Source: Agarilytica rhodophyticola (GTDB taxonomy: Bacteria; Pseudomonadota; Gammaproteobacteria; Pseudomonadales; Cellvibrionaceae). Taken from it: a stretch of 64,000 nucleotides of DNA. Under the pieces are notes generated by a model. That model did not search any database. It had not been told where the DNA came from and saw only the letters and a list, made by a program, of their open reading frames with translations. Position 1 is the stretch's first letter, and each line of letters begins with the position of its first letter. The stretch lies in assembly GCF_002157225.2 (NCBI RefSeq), contig NZ_CP020038.1:5362501-5426500 (forward strand), written 5' to 3'. Position numbers and translations under genes: made by a program. Positions 44,886-52,952 of this stretch are shown here, piece after piece.

Positions 44886-46595
44886 ATGAAATGGCTAGAA
44901 TATCTTAAAGATTTATCTCTATTTCTATGGTCTTACGGGTTTATTTCCATACCCCTAATTCTTCTAGTAGTTATTTTTGCCATTAAAACAAAACCCACAT
45001 TTTTTTTAGCGTTTCTCAAATATGAACAAAAATTTAATGACTACTCGGATGAAGATGGCCCACGCATAAGCCAACAGCACTTAAATCAACTCAAGAAAAT
45101 ACGCAGTAATAAGCATATTATTGTCAATGCAAAAAAAAAGACCGAGTCAATTTTAACATTTATTTACGATCAGAAGTCGATATGTATTGATGGTTTTAAT
45201 AGGTCTTTAGCGATTGCCTATATGTACCCCATTGCACTTCTACTATTTTCTTGGCTATTCTCAGCAAACGCAGTGCAACTCGATACTGCGGAGATTTTTC
45301 CTGCTCGTCCTTGGTATCAAAAGTTATTTTTCTTTTTATTTCTAGCTTTTGCTTTTATAGAGATAAAATCTTTTATAGATAAGCGCGACATTTACCTAAA
45401 TACCAACTCCGAATTGTCGACAAAAAACAGTTGGCTAAAACGGATGTTTGAATCTGGCATCATGGTGTCGGTACTTACTTTTGTTTTTTTTGGTCTTATA
45501 GTGATCGGTGTTGTGGTATTTTTTGCCGTAGCCGGTACCGTAGGCGGGGCTGGAATAAGTGTGGTTGCAGGAGTTGTATTCTTTGCAGTTGCTGGTGCAA
45601 GGGTTATATTTACCGCCGTTAGAGGCTCTCGAACCAATGCAATTACAGGTGTTTTTGCTGTTATGAGCGCTGGTGTGGTAGCGGTCGTCAGTGCAAGTGT
45701 CGGTACTGGTGTTATAGATATTGTAAATGCCAGCATAGGCATTGGCGTCTACACTGTGGTTAAAGCAGGAGTTATTGCTGCCATTAGTGCAGGCATTTTA
45801 TCCTGTTTGTATTCTGTGTTTTATGAGAAACTGTGTGAATACAATAAAGTTTTTCATCACAGTCTTGCCATTTTAAGTTTGATTTTTTCTGGGATGATAT
45901 TTTTATCAATTCCTCTATGGTTAAATCAACTAGTTGATACAGAAGAGATAGTTTATCACAGTAGTTCAATTGCTTTTATGCTGGTATTTTTCTTTGTTAT
46001 ACTCCCCATTATTAATGCATTATCTGATTGGTGCTCTGTAAGTGTCACGCAATATTGTTTAACTAAATATAACAACAAGCAATCGAATTGGGCTATATGG
46101 TTGTTTATCGACTTTTTATCAGCCATTGTAATACTCTTTTTAGTGTTTTTTTCTATTTTTGCTAGTTTATATCTTGCTTCTTTGTTCGGTTGGCAAATCA
46201 ATTCTCAAACATTGTTTAGTTCATTTCAAAATGACCCATTTGCGGCAGAGAACAGATGGCTAATTTTACTAGCTATAACAAATTTAGCACCCACACTCAT
46301 GCACTTCACATTGATTGTTGGCGGACATTTTTCCGGTTGGTTCTTCACTTTAGGAAAAGACTTCGATAAGTTGATAAAAAAAGCTGAACTAGCTAGGCGA
46401 TTATCTACTGATGAAAAGAGTAAGCGCAATCATTCCGATTTTACTTGGAGTCGACTAGAGGCAAGTGATGTGACAGAATATATTGTGGGTATGCCGATGA
46501 TCTGGACGCTCCTCACTGTAACCTTGATTATTCCTTTCTTTTACTGCGCTTACTATGTTGTAACAGAGGTATTACATTACTTTATTACTCATTAA
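44886..46595 (+). CDS. Polytopic membrane protein of unknown family with a Gly/Ala/Val-rich core
   Basis: A 569-residue inner-membrane protein with about ten hydrophobic segments. Residues about 25-105 and 150-185 carry cytoplasmic-type charged loops. Residues about 195-310 are almost only V, A, G, I, T and F (for example VVAVVSASVGTGVIDIVNAS), with a loose repeat AGVxAxxSAxxGxGV, like a glycine zipper. I recognise no family. It is monocistronic and convergent with the F-box-like gene. Confidence 0.7.
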   Translation: MKWLEYLKDLSLFLWSYGFISIPLILLVVIFAIKTKPTFFLAFLKYEQKFNDYSDEDGPRISQQHLNQLKKIRSNKHIIVNAKKKTESILTFIYDQKSICIDGFNRSLAIAYMYPIALLLFSWLFSANAVQLDTAEIFPARPWYQKLFFFLFLAFAFIEIKSFIDKRDIYLNTNSELSTKNSWLKRMFESGIMVSVLTFVFFGLIVIGVVVFFAVAGTVGGAGISVVAGVVFFAVAGARVIFTAVRGSRTNAITGVFAVMSAGVVAVVSASVGTGVIDIVNASIGIGVYTVVKAGVIAAISAGILSCLYSVFYEKLCEYNKVFHHSLAILSLIFSGMIFLSIPLWLNQLVDTEEIVYHSSSIAFMLVFFFVILPIINALSDWCSVSVTQYCLTKYNNKQSNWAIWLFIDFLSAIVILFLVFFSIFASLYLASLFGWQINSQTLFSSFQNDPFAAENRWLILLAITNLAPTLMHFTLIVGGHFSGWFFTLGKDFDKLIKKAELARRLSTDEKSKRNHSDFTWSRLEASDVTEYIVGMPMIWTLLTVTLIIPFFYCAYYVVTEVLHYFITH

Positions 46596-46628
46596 AAATG
46601 ACTTTTTAGCTCGATCATTTAAACTGTA

Positions 46629-47114
46629 TTATGAATTTATAAAATCATCTATTCTCTTTTGTATTTTATAATTATTCATAAGGTTTTTATCACTTTGAAT
46701 AGCTCTTTCTGTAGCATTTCTAGTACTCCGGCTTGTCTGTCTCAAAGCAGAAACTGTTGTCACAAGATCCGCCGGATCGCGGTCCGTATACTTTATAATT
46801 GATGCCATAGTATCTGTCGGTAATTTTCCAAAACTAGACTTATGTTTCTTTTTTTTCCGTGAGCTAGAGGAAGCGTTGCTGCCTAGTGTTGCAAGTTCAT
46901 AATTAGTGTCTCCTTTTAACTCTCTTAAAGCGGCGTTATTTAATACTCGGAAAAATTTTCCCACGTTATTAAATAAACTGTTAGTATCGGAAAATATATT
47001 TTTTTCGGGACGAATAGAGGTTACTTCTAACCCAGGATTTAATGATGGCTTTCTCGCTTTGGCTAATACCGGCCGTCTAGGAGACATATCACATGTTGAT
47101 ACTGTATTAAACAT
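46629..47114 (-). CDS. F-box-like domain protein, possible host-directed effector
   Basis: A 161-residue protein. Residues 1-90 are polar and low in structure, with a basic tract SSSSRKKKKHKSS. Residues about 94-135 (FGKLPTDTMASIIKYTDRDP, then ADLVTTVSALRQTSRSTRN) match the F-box pattern LPxDLxxxIxxxLxxxDLxxxxxVxRxxR. F-box proteins recruit the eukaryotic SCF ubiquitin ligase; in bacteria they are rare and mostly injected effectors. No signal peptide is visible. GAGAG lies about ten bases before the ATG. The match is short, so the call is tentative. Confidence 0.4.
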   Translation of the reverse strand: MFNTVSTCDMSPRRPVLAKARKPSLNPGLEVTSIRPEKNIFSDTNSLFNNVGKFFRVLNNAALRELKGDTNYELATLGSNASSSSRKKKKHKSSFGKLPTDTMASIIKYTDRDPADLVTTVSALRQTSRSTRNATERAIQSDKNLMNNYKIQKRIDDFINS

Positions 47115-47479
47115 AGTTGTGCAACTCTCTCAGCAATATTAATTTTTAATTATTTTATGTTAATTAAACATAATGATTTGTGTTGGTTTTGTCGAATTTG
47201 TTCCCTTTTTCATTAAGCAACTTTTAATGGCATGTAAACATTAAAGCATATTCATTATTCTTTAGCTCAAGGCTTATAGCCAAAGAGAATTAATACTCTT
47301 AATAATAGAAATCGAAGTTTTATTGCATATGCTTCATCAATGCATTAACGAAAATGGCAGCAAAATCATTGGCATGTCTCATATATTGATATTGGCAAAG
47401 CTTTTAGCCTTTGACGTAACTCTATATATCACTAATATAGAATGTATAACGATAGAGGACTGAAGTAAGGAGTAAAAAT
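47115..47479. other. Divergent promoter region
   Basis: About 365 bp between the F-box-like gene and the coupled pair. It contains a good candidate promoter at 47411-47438 for the rightward genes. Nothing else is supported. Confidence 0.5.
47411..47438 (+). promoter_or_regulatory. Sigma-70-type promoter of the coupled gene pair
   Basis: TTGACG (47411-47416) and TAATAT (47433-47438), spaced 16 bp, 41 bp before the start at 47480. Confidence 0.55.
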
Positions 47480-47827
47480 ATGGAAGACGAAGATGTTTGG
47501 TTAATGTACCACAAGGCAGAGCTTAACGAATATTCACCAATGAATGTAGACGGCTCCGAGTTTATCCTTGGTGTTGCAGTAATACCTGCAAAAAACAAAG
47601 AGGAAGCAGATCATAAGTTTGAACAGTTTTTATCTGGCGATAATATGGTGCTGATTAAACTGGAAAACTGTGTGATATATAACCCCGATAATTTTAAAGA
47701 AGATAGCATTGCAAACAAACAGATTAACTTTGCTGCAGTGAAAGCTATCGAAACTGGCAAAGTCCATTATGCCTGCGGAAAAACTTCAGAAGCGTTGGCA
47801 TATAATGAGGGAATGGACGATGAATGA
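47480..47827 (+). CDS. Small acidic protein of unknown function
   Basis: A 115-residue cytoplasmic protein; AAGGAG eight bases before the ATG makes it convincing. It is acidic, with a predicted alpha-beta pattern (EFILGVAVIPAKNKEEADHK ... MVLIKLENCVIYNP). It reminds me of small immunity or antitoxin proteins by size and charge only; I recognise no family. Its stop overlaps the start of the next gene by eight bases, which suggests tight co-expression. Confidence 0.7.
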   Translation: MEDEDVWLMYHKAELNEYSPMNVDGSEFILGVAVIPAKNKEEADHKFEQFLSGDNMVLIKLENCVIYNPDNFKEDSIANKQINFAAVKAIETGKVHYACGKTSEALAYNEGMDDE

Positions 47828-48482
47828 AGCTAAGGGAGCAATGACGGTAGTAGAAGGTAACCCAGATTGGAAAGCAGATGTTTCCCTTGTTTTGAATAAT
47901 GCCAGACACAAAAGAAATGTTATTCTGCGAACAACTTTGGATAGGCTCGGCTTATGGAAATCTAAACATAATAAAAATGTTTCACCCTTTAAAAGTTCTT
48001 CCAGTCAGAGTCAAAAACAAGCAGCAATTATTGATAACGAAGTTTGGGTATTCGATGTCGATGCAACTAGATCTAGCGATATTGTCGCTGCTGTTAAAAT
48101 AGCAATGAATTATTACAAAGTCTCAGCAGATGTCATTATCAAGGATGTTTATACAAAAAATCTTAATGCTGAGTGCGAACATAAAATGACACGACAAGCG
48201 CTTGTTGAAGCAAATAAAGGGCTATATTTCAACACATCAAAAGCCTTAGTGGAAGCTGCAAAGACATTGGGCGTTAGCGGCACCCTAAACTTTTGGGTAT
48301 TTAGCAATAATAAAAACTATAAAATTCCGCGAGAAGACCTTCACCAATCATTTATCAATGCAAATGCTTTCAATGTAACAACTGATACTAAAAGGCATAT
48401 TGCTACCAGCGCCAGCAACGATGCCACTAGATTGTTAGAAAACGCCATTACCCATCTTCACCTCGCTTCTTTTAACCTGTAG
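47820..48482 (+). CDS. Protein of unknown function coupled to the preceding gene
   Basis: A 220-residue protein. I start it at ATG 47820 (GAGGGA about eight bases upstream); the longer frame from 47769 lies in another gene. The N-terminal 65 residues are basic and polar, the rest mixed alpha-beta (EVWVFDVDATRSSDIVAAVK, LNFWVFSNNKNYKIPREDL). No signal peptide, membrane helix or known motif. With its acidic partner it could be a two-gene module; function unknown. Confidence 0.65.
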   Translation: MNEAKGAMTVVEGNPDWKADVSLVLNNARHKRNVILRTTLDRLGLWKSKHNKNVSPFKSSSSQSQKQAAIIDNEVWVFDVDATRSSDIVAAVKIAMNYYKVSADVIIKDVYTKNLNAECEHKMTRQALVEANKGLYFNTSKALVEAAKTLGVSGTLNFWVFSNNKNYKIPREDLHQSFINANAFNVTTDTKRHIATSASNDATRLLENAITHLHLASFNL

Positions 48483-48674
48483 TAGCACGGAAGAACTAGA
48501 GTCCATTTGCACAAATAAAAAGCCCCACAAATATTATTTAGGCGCTTTGGGCTCTTTATAATAAACATATTTGGAATACACTTCCGAAGTTTTCGTCATC
48601 GGTTCAGATTCTATTCAGGATAAAAATAGGATCATACTTACCAGTACCACATAGATGAATACAGGTAGAAGGCT

Positions 48675-49109
48675 ATGTATCAAACGGGAGCGACATTACA
48701 GTTGGACTATGGCACCTATTGTCATTATGGTATCGCAGATGGTAAAGGTAGCGTAATACATAACTCAAAAAAACACGGCAGAGTTGTTCGTGAATCATAT
48801 ATCCACTTTGCCGAAGGAAAGGATATTTTAATCAGCCATATCAAAGGAGAAGTCGTGTCTCGCGCGGCAATAGCTGCTGAAAAATATTGTGGCTTAGCGG
48901 ATGACCTTTTTCTACCAAACAGCGAACATTTCGCCAGAGTATGCCACGGATTAGAAAGAGAAAGTATCCAGATACAAATAGCCCTACAGCCCCAAAAGGA
49001 AACTAGGGTACAGGTTAAAACCCAGGTTTATTTTTCAGAAAAATTAAACTCACTAATATCCAGCCTGAAGACCCTAAGGTCAGGGGAGAAAAACCTAAGG
49101 TTTTACTAA
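48675..49109 (+). CDS. LRAT/NlpC-P60-like protein with the catalytic Cys replaced by Ser
   Basis: A 144-residue protein with GAAGG before the ATG. The LRAT-fold marks are clear: CHYGIADGKGSVIH holds His17 and His29, spaced 12 residues as in H-REV107 proteins, and PNSEHFARVCHG stands where the family has NCEHF...G. The nucleophile codon is AGC (Ser83) instead of TGC. LRAT enzymes transfer or hydrolyse acyl groups through the Cys thioester, so this member may be inactive, a serine variant or a binding protein. It has no signal peptide. Confidence 0.65.
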   Translation: MYQTGATLQLDYGTYCHYGIADGKGSVIHNSKKHGRVVRESYIHFAEGKDILISHIKGEVVSRAAIAAEKYCGLADDLFLPNSEHFARVCHGLERESIQIQIALQPQKETRVQVKTQVYFSEKLNSLISSLKTLRSGEKNLRFY

Positions 49110-49290
49110 TAGCACTCCTAATAAAATCAAATACTTACGAGAAAAAAGTAGCAACTATTACGCTTTTAACCCCCTACCCCGTTGTCATCTTACTCCACCC
49201 CACCTTTTTTATTGGCATGCAAATACTTTATTCAACAGTACTAAATCGATAGTATGGTTATTAACGATGGTTAAATAAAAAGGTATTTAT

Positions 49291-49515
49291 ATGAAGGATT
49301 TTGATGAGTTTTCGACATCAGATATTGAAGAAATGGCCCAAAAGGCCTCAAAGGAAGCTAGGAACAATGCACTGAAGGCTGGGAATGAGATCGCAAGCCA
49401 AGACCTAGAAACAGGTGAACACTATCTTGAGAAGTTGGACGAAAATGGAAATATAGTACGACGCCCTATGCCCGATAACTATATAGAAACGATTAGCACG
49501 GAAAGGAAGCCATGA
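49291..49515 (+). CDS. Putative antitoxin of the zeta-like toxin
   Basis: A 74-residue acidic protein with AAGG eight bases before the ATG. N-terminal helix rich in E, K and A (STSDIEEMAQKASKEARNNA), then a short polar tail. The stop overlaps the toxin start (ATGA). Known small partners of zeta-type kinases have this size and position; I cannot match it to a named family. Confidence 0.6.
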   Translation: MKDFDEFSTSDIEEMAQKASKEARNNALKAGNEIASQDLETGEHYLEKLDENGNIVRRPMPDNYIETISTERKP

Positions 49516-50102
49516 ACAAGAGACCGAGACTTATTCTTATTGCAGGACCTAACGGGTCGGGGAAGTCAACTTTAACCCGTATGATGAAAAGCCAGGGTAT
49601 GGACTTTGGTATATATGTTAATCCCGATGATATAGCAGAAACTCTTACGGGTAGCGACCTACAAAATGCTTTTAAAGCGCAGAAGATGGCAGAAGAACAA
49701 CGCTTCGATTTACTTTAACAAGGCATCTCCCATAGCTTCGAATCAGTAATGTCTCACCCGTCCAAAATTGAATACATTGTTACGACTAAAAACAAAGGCT
49801 TTACAACCTTACTTCTTTTTGTAGGTATTGATGATTCTGAGATCAATGTTGCCAGGGTAAGTGCTCGTGTCGCTGAAGGTGGCCACGGTGTCCCACAGGA
49901 GAAAATAGTAGCGAGATATAAAAGAACAATGGAATTACTTTTTGATGCAAGTATGGAAGTAGACGAAGCGCTAGTGTTTGACAATACAGATCACAATAAA
50001 GGTATACGCCTTGCGGCTAAAGCTAAAGGTAAAAAGCTAGTTAACTTCGACCCTAAGTTTCCTTGGGTTCAGAAATATCTTGTCAGTAAGTACGACACAT
50101 AA
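49512..50102 (+). pseudogene. Zeta-type toxin (P-loop kinase) interrupted by one in-frame TAA
   Basis: The frame reads MNKRPRLILIAGPNGSGKST (Walker A) up to EEQRFDLL, then TAA at 49716-49718, and continues in the same frame as QGISHSFESVMSHP to the stop at 50102. The second half has the usual zeta features: GFTTLLLFVGIDDSEINVAR, VAEGGHGVPQEKIVARYKR and ALVFDNTD. Without the TAA it is a complete 196-residue kinase of the class that phosphorylates UDP-N-acetylglucosamine. A single base change (for example CAA or GAA to TAA) explains it. As read, the toxin should be dead. Confidence 0.8.
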
Positions 50103-50508
50103 CATTTTCAATACCCTGCACTTTCTTTCACTTCGTGCAATCACTTCGTTTATAAATAATTTCTTAGTCCCTTATTTATAGAGGCTTTGCTCTATATACT
50201 TTCACAAACCCAAAAAACATGTGTAACTCACAGGTGCGGCGGAGTGGCTTCTGAGCGAATTAACGTGAATACAACGTAATTCTAAATATTGATGAAGTAT
50301 GAGAATTACTAAAATTTCAATTTTAAAAAATCACTGGGCGCACCATACCAAAAGAAACATATGGCGCCATTGTTTTTTTGTGGCGTCAATACTGGTAGAT
50401 ACATCCAAAAAAATTAGGCTTTGATTGCAGAGATATGTAAAATTGAAAAGAATAAAAACGACTAACTAGTCAATAATCAAATTATAAATATAGACACGTG
50501 AAACTTGT
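50103..50508. other. Intergenic stretch between toxin remnant and DUF4062 gene
   Basis: About 405 bp. An inverted repeat GAATTA ... TAATTC lies near 50257-50282. I see no gene; direct repeats that would mark an insertion were looked for and not found. Confidence 0.5.
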
Positions 50509-51612
50509 ATGGAAAAAAGATATCAAGTATTTATAAGTTCTACTTATGCCGATTTAAAGGATGAAAGACAGCATGTACTTAAGACTCTCATGGAAATGGA
50601 TTGTATTCCCGCAGGAATGGAAATGTTCCCCGCAGCAGACGAAGAGCAATGGGAATTTATTAAAAAAATAATAGACGACTGTGATTATTACTTACTTATT
50701 ATAGGTGGCCGTTACGGTTCTTTATCTGAAGAAGGAATAAGCTATACAGAAAAGGAATTTAACTATGCAATCGAAAAAGATTTAAAAGTCATGGCTTTTA
50801 TTCACGACTCTCCAGATGATATCCCGCTCGGGAAGTCTGAATAAGAAAAAGAACTTAAAGAAAAACTTCTTTCTTTTAAAAATAGAGTGAAAACTGGGAG
50901 ACTAGTGAAGTTTTGGAATCTGCATACAGAATTACCGGGGCTAGTTGCTCTAAGTCTAATAAAAACTATGAAGATGTATCCAGCTGTTGGTTGGGTACGA
51001 TCTAATTTGATCGCTTCTAGTGAAGCTAACAAGAAAATAATAACACTTCAGAATACAATTGAAGAACTTCAAAAAGAAATTAACAACATTTCTTATAAGT
51101 CACCAGAAGGCGCTGAATCGCTTTCTCAAGGGAGTGATATAGTTGAGTTAAAAGCTAAACTAAGTTATTTAAATAGCCGTCTTCCCTATGGGGACAGTGA
51201 GAAAAGATATTCGGTTAATGCTAAATTTATATTCACATGGGATGAATTGTTTAGCATAGTAGGACCAAGTGCTATCCATCCTAATCGTGAGAAAAAATTA
51301 AAATCAGAGATTACAAAATACATAAAAGATTTTTTTAGTGACCCAATTGAAGAAAAATGTCAAGATGGTTTTAGCCTGTCTAGTATCACATTGAATGATA
51401 CTCAGTTTCAAACGATAAAATACCAATTTTCTGCATTGGGCTTTCTTGTTACAACTCAAGAAGTGAGAATGGAAAGAGATAGTGAAAAAGAGTTTGAGTT
51501 TTGTGAATTAACTCCACTTGGAAAGAAAAAACTTATGGAAGTCCGTGCAATTTATAAAGATAAAGAGGCCGAGGAACCAGATAAAATGGGATTATTATTA
51601 GCTATTGAATAA
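50509..51612 (+). pseudogene. DUF4062 protein interrupted by one in-frame TAA
   Basis: The N-terminal frame has the DUF4062 hallmark [20 protein letters not shown] and [19 protein letters not shown], then TAA at 50842-50844 after PLGKSE; the same frame goes on EKELKEKLLSFKNRVKTGRL to GWVRSNL and a coiled coil, ending at 51612. DUF4062 is a TIR/SEFIR-like flavodoxin fold met in defence and signalling proteins. The full product would be 367 residues. Everything outside the TAA looks conserved, so the break is recent, or the codon is read through. Confidence 0.75.
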
Positions 51613-51631
51613 TAAATTAAAAATTGGCTTA

Positions 51632-51832
51632 TTAAGAAAGATTGCGCTCGCATTCCGGTAGCCCTTTTAATATAGATAGCGCCAGTGATTTAGAGTCACT
51701 ACGGGACGGTGATAGAGTATGTTTAAAAGACAAGGTCGACACAAACGTATGGCCACACTCTGGGTCTGAGCAACTGTAATATAAGTCACACACTTCATTG
51801 CTGATTTTATTATGTTTTGCAATCACAGCTTT
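51632..51832 (-). pseudogene. 5'-truncated Ogr/Delta-type late-gene activator (P2-like prophage remnant)
   Basis: The frame has KAVIAKHNKI, then CDLYYSCSDPECGHTFVSTL and SFKHTLSPS, the C-terminal two-thirds of an Ogr/Delta zinc-finger activator. The first CxxC pair expected just before KAVI is missing, and the frame is closed by a stop at 51833-51835. The adjoining integrase fragment starts on the opposite strand at the same point. Confidence 0.65.
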
Positions 51833-51838
51833 TTATGA

Positions 51839-52135
51839 ACACTATTACACAATAAAGCATGCTTACCATATACAAAAAATGCACTGGATAGCGCGTGGCA
51901 ACGAATAATAAAAAAAGCCAAAACCGTTGGCGCAGAGTTAAATGGTGCACTCCTTGAAGACGCAATTAATACAGAAATAAAACCAATAAATAATAACGTA
52001 AAAATCGGTGAACACTTTACCTTTCATGACATTAAAGCAAAAAGCGCCACTGATCATAAAAGAAACGAGTCAGGTCATTTAACAGAAAAGATGAAGGCGG
52101 TATATCAATACAAACCTAAGCGTGTAGAAGCGGCT
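51839..52135 (+). pseudogene. Truncated tyrosine-recombinase integrase, C-terminal part
   Basis: In one frame from a stop at 51836-51838: LDSAWQRIIKKAKTVGAEL, then EHFTFHDIKAKSATDHK, ESGHLTEKMKAVYQYKPKRV. This is the end of a phage integrase: the HxxR box (HDIK, Arg replaced by Lys), the GH box and the tyrosine region (VYQYK). About two thirds of the gene is gone. It points into the tRNA-Arg gene, the likely attachment site. Confidence 0.7.
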
Positions 52136-52164
52136 GCTTTATTTGTGTATTTACTGCCTTCTAG

Positions 52165-52189
52165 AAACAACAAAGCCGCTAACGCGGCT
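52165..52189 (-). terminator. Terminator of tRNA-Arg
   Basis: On the minus strand AGCCGC GTTA GCGGCT, followed by TTGTTGTTT, 15 bp beyond the tRNA 3' end. Confidence 0.75.
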
Positions 52190-52203
52190 AAGTCATTGAT
52201 ATA

Positions 52204-52280
52204 TGGCGCACTCGGTAGGATTCGAACCTACGACCGCTCGGTTCGTAGCCGAGTACTCTATCCAGCTGAGCTACGAGTGC
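52204..52280 (-). tRNA. tRNA-Arg (anticodon ACG)
   Basis: A 77-base cloverleaf on the minus strand: acceptor GCACTCG pairs with CGAGTGC, the anticodon stem is CTCGG/CCGAG around loop CTACGAA (anticodon ACG, read as ICG), the T loop is TTCGAAT, and CCA is encoded. A good promoter lies directly upstream. Prophage fragments border its 3' end. Confidence 0.97.
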
Positions 52281-52293
52281 GTTGAGGGCGCGT

Positions 52294-52322
52294 ATAATAA
52301 GTATTAATGGGGGTATCGTCAA
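52294..52322 (-). promoter_or_regulatory. Promoter of tRNA-Arg
   Basis: On the minus strand TTGACG, 17 bp, TATTAT, then a GC-rich discriminator (ACGCGCC), typical of stringently controlled stable-RNA promoters. Confidence 0.8.
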
Positions 52323-52428
52323 GGGGTTTTCTCAATAAGTTTCATCTAGATTGGGTTTGACTTCCGTCTCAGCCCAAGGCAGACTTAAAGCGCATTCATA
52401 GCTGCCATACTAAGTCTAGGAGAAGACT

Positions 52429-52884
52429 TTGCATACTAAGCTCGCGAAATTAAACCGTAAGAAAAATATCGCACTTGTCGCTCATGACAATATGAAGATG
52501 ACGCTTTGCAAATGGGCTGCAAAGCATCGAGAAGTGCTGCAGAACCATCAGCTGCTCGCTACCGGCACAACCGGTTTAAAACTTGAACAGCACTTAAATA
52601 TAGCCATCGACAAGCTTATCAGTGGCCCTTTGGGCGGTGACCAACAAATAGGTGCCAAAATTTCAACAGGCACCATAGATGTGCTTATTTTCTTCTGGGA
52701 CCCCTTCGAGCCCATGCCTCACGACCCCGATGTAAAGGCACTGTTGAGAATTGCCAATGTTTGGAATATCCCCGTCGCCAACAACGAGGCCACAGCCGAC
52801 TATCTTATATCCTCACATTTAATGGATCAGGACTATGAGCGTCAGATACCAGACTATCAGCGCTACTTGGCGGAGCGGAGCTAG
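52429..52884 (+). CDS. mgsA: Methylglyoxal synthase
   Basis: A 151-residue enzyme that converts dihydroxyacetone phosphate to methylglyoxal and phosphate. It starts at TTG, with AGGAGA five bases upstream and no ATG in reach. The phosphate site [10 protein letters not shown], the catalytic-Asp region [14 protein letters not shown] and [19 protein letters not shown] are typical. It bypasses lower glycolysis when phosphate is scarce. It lies alone between tRNA-Arg and the alginate regulator. Confidence 0.95.
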   Translation: MHTKLAKLNRKKNIALVAHDNMKMTLCKWAAKHREVLQNHQLLATGTTGLKLEQHLNIAIDKLISGPLGGDQQIGAKISTGTIDVLIFFWDPFEPMPHDPDVKALLRIANVWNIPVANNEATADYLISSHLMDQDYERQIPDYQRYLAERS

Positions 52885-52952
52885 GACAGCTAATCAATCT
52901 ATTTACATGAATTGGCGTATCAACAACATGAAATGTGCAGAGTGATCAAGGT

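Noticed and set aside
45392-45742. Antisense low-complexity frame rich in Thr and Pro
   Set aside because: It is the mirror image of the Gly/Ala/Val-rich membrane core on the plus strand.
51613-51640. Second attachment site for the prophage
   Set aside because: No copy of the tRNA 3'-end sequence (TGGCGCACTCGGTAGG) was found left of the ogr remnant, so att sites are not annotated.
52091-52285. Small frame running through tRNA-Arg
   Set aside because: Its beginning is the end of the truncated integrase; the rest is read through the tRNA and is not a separate gene.
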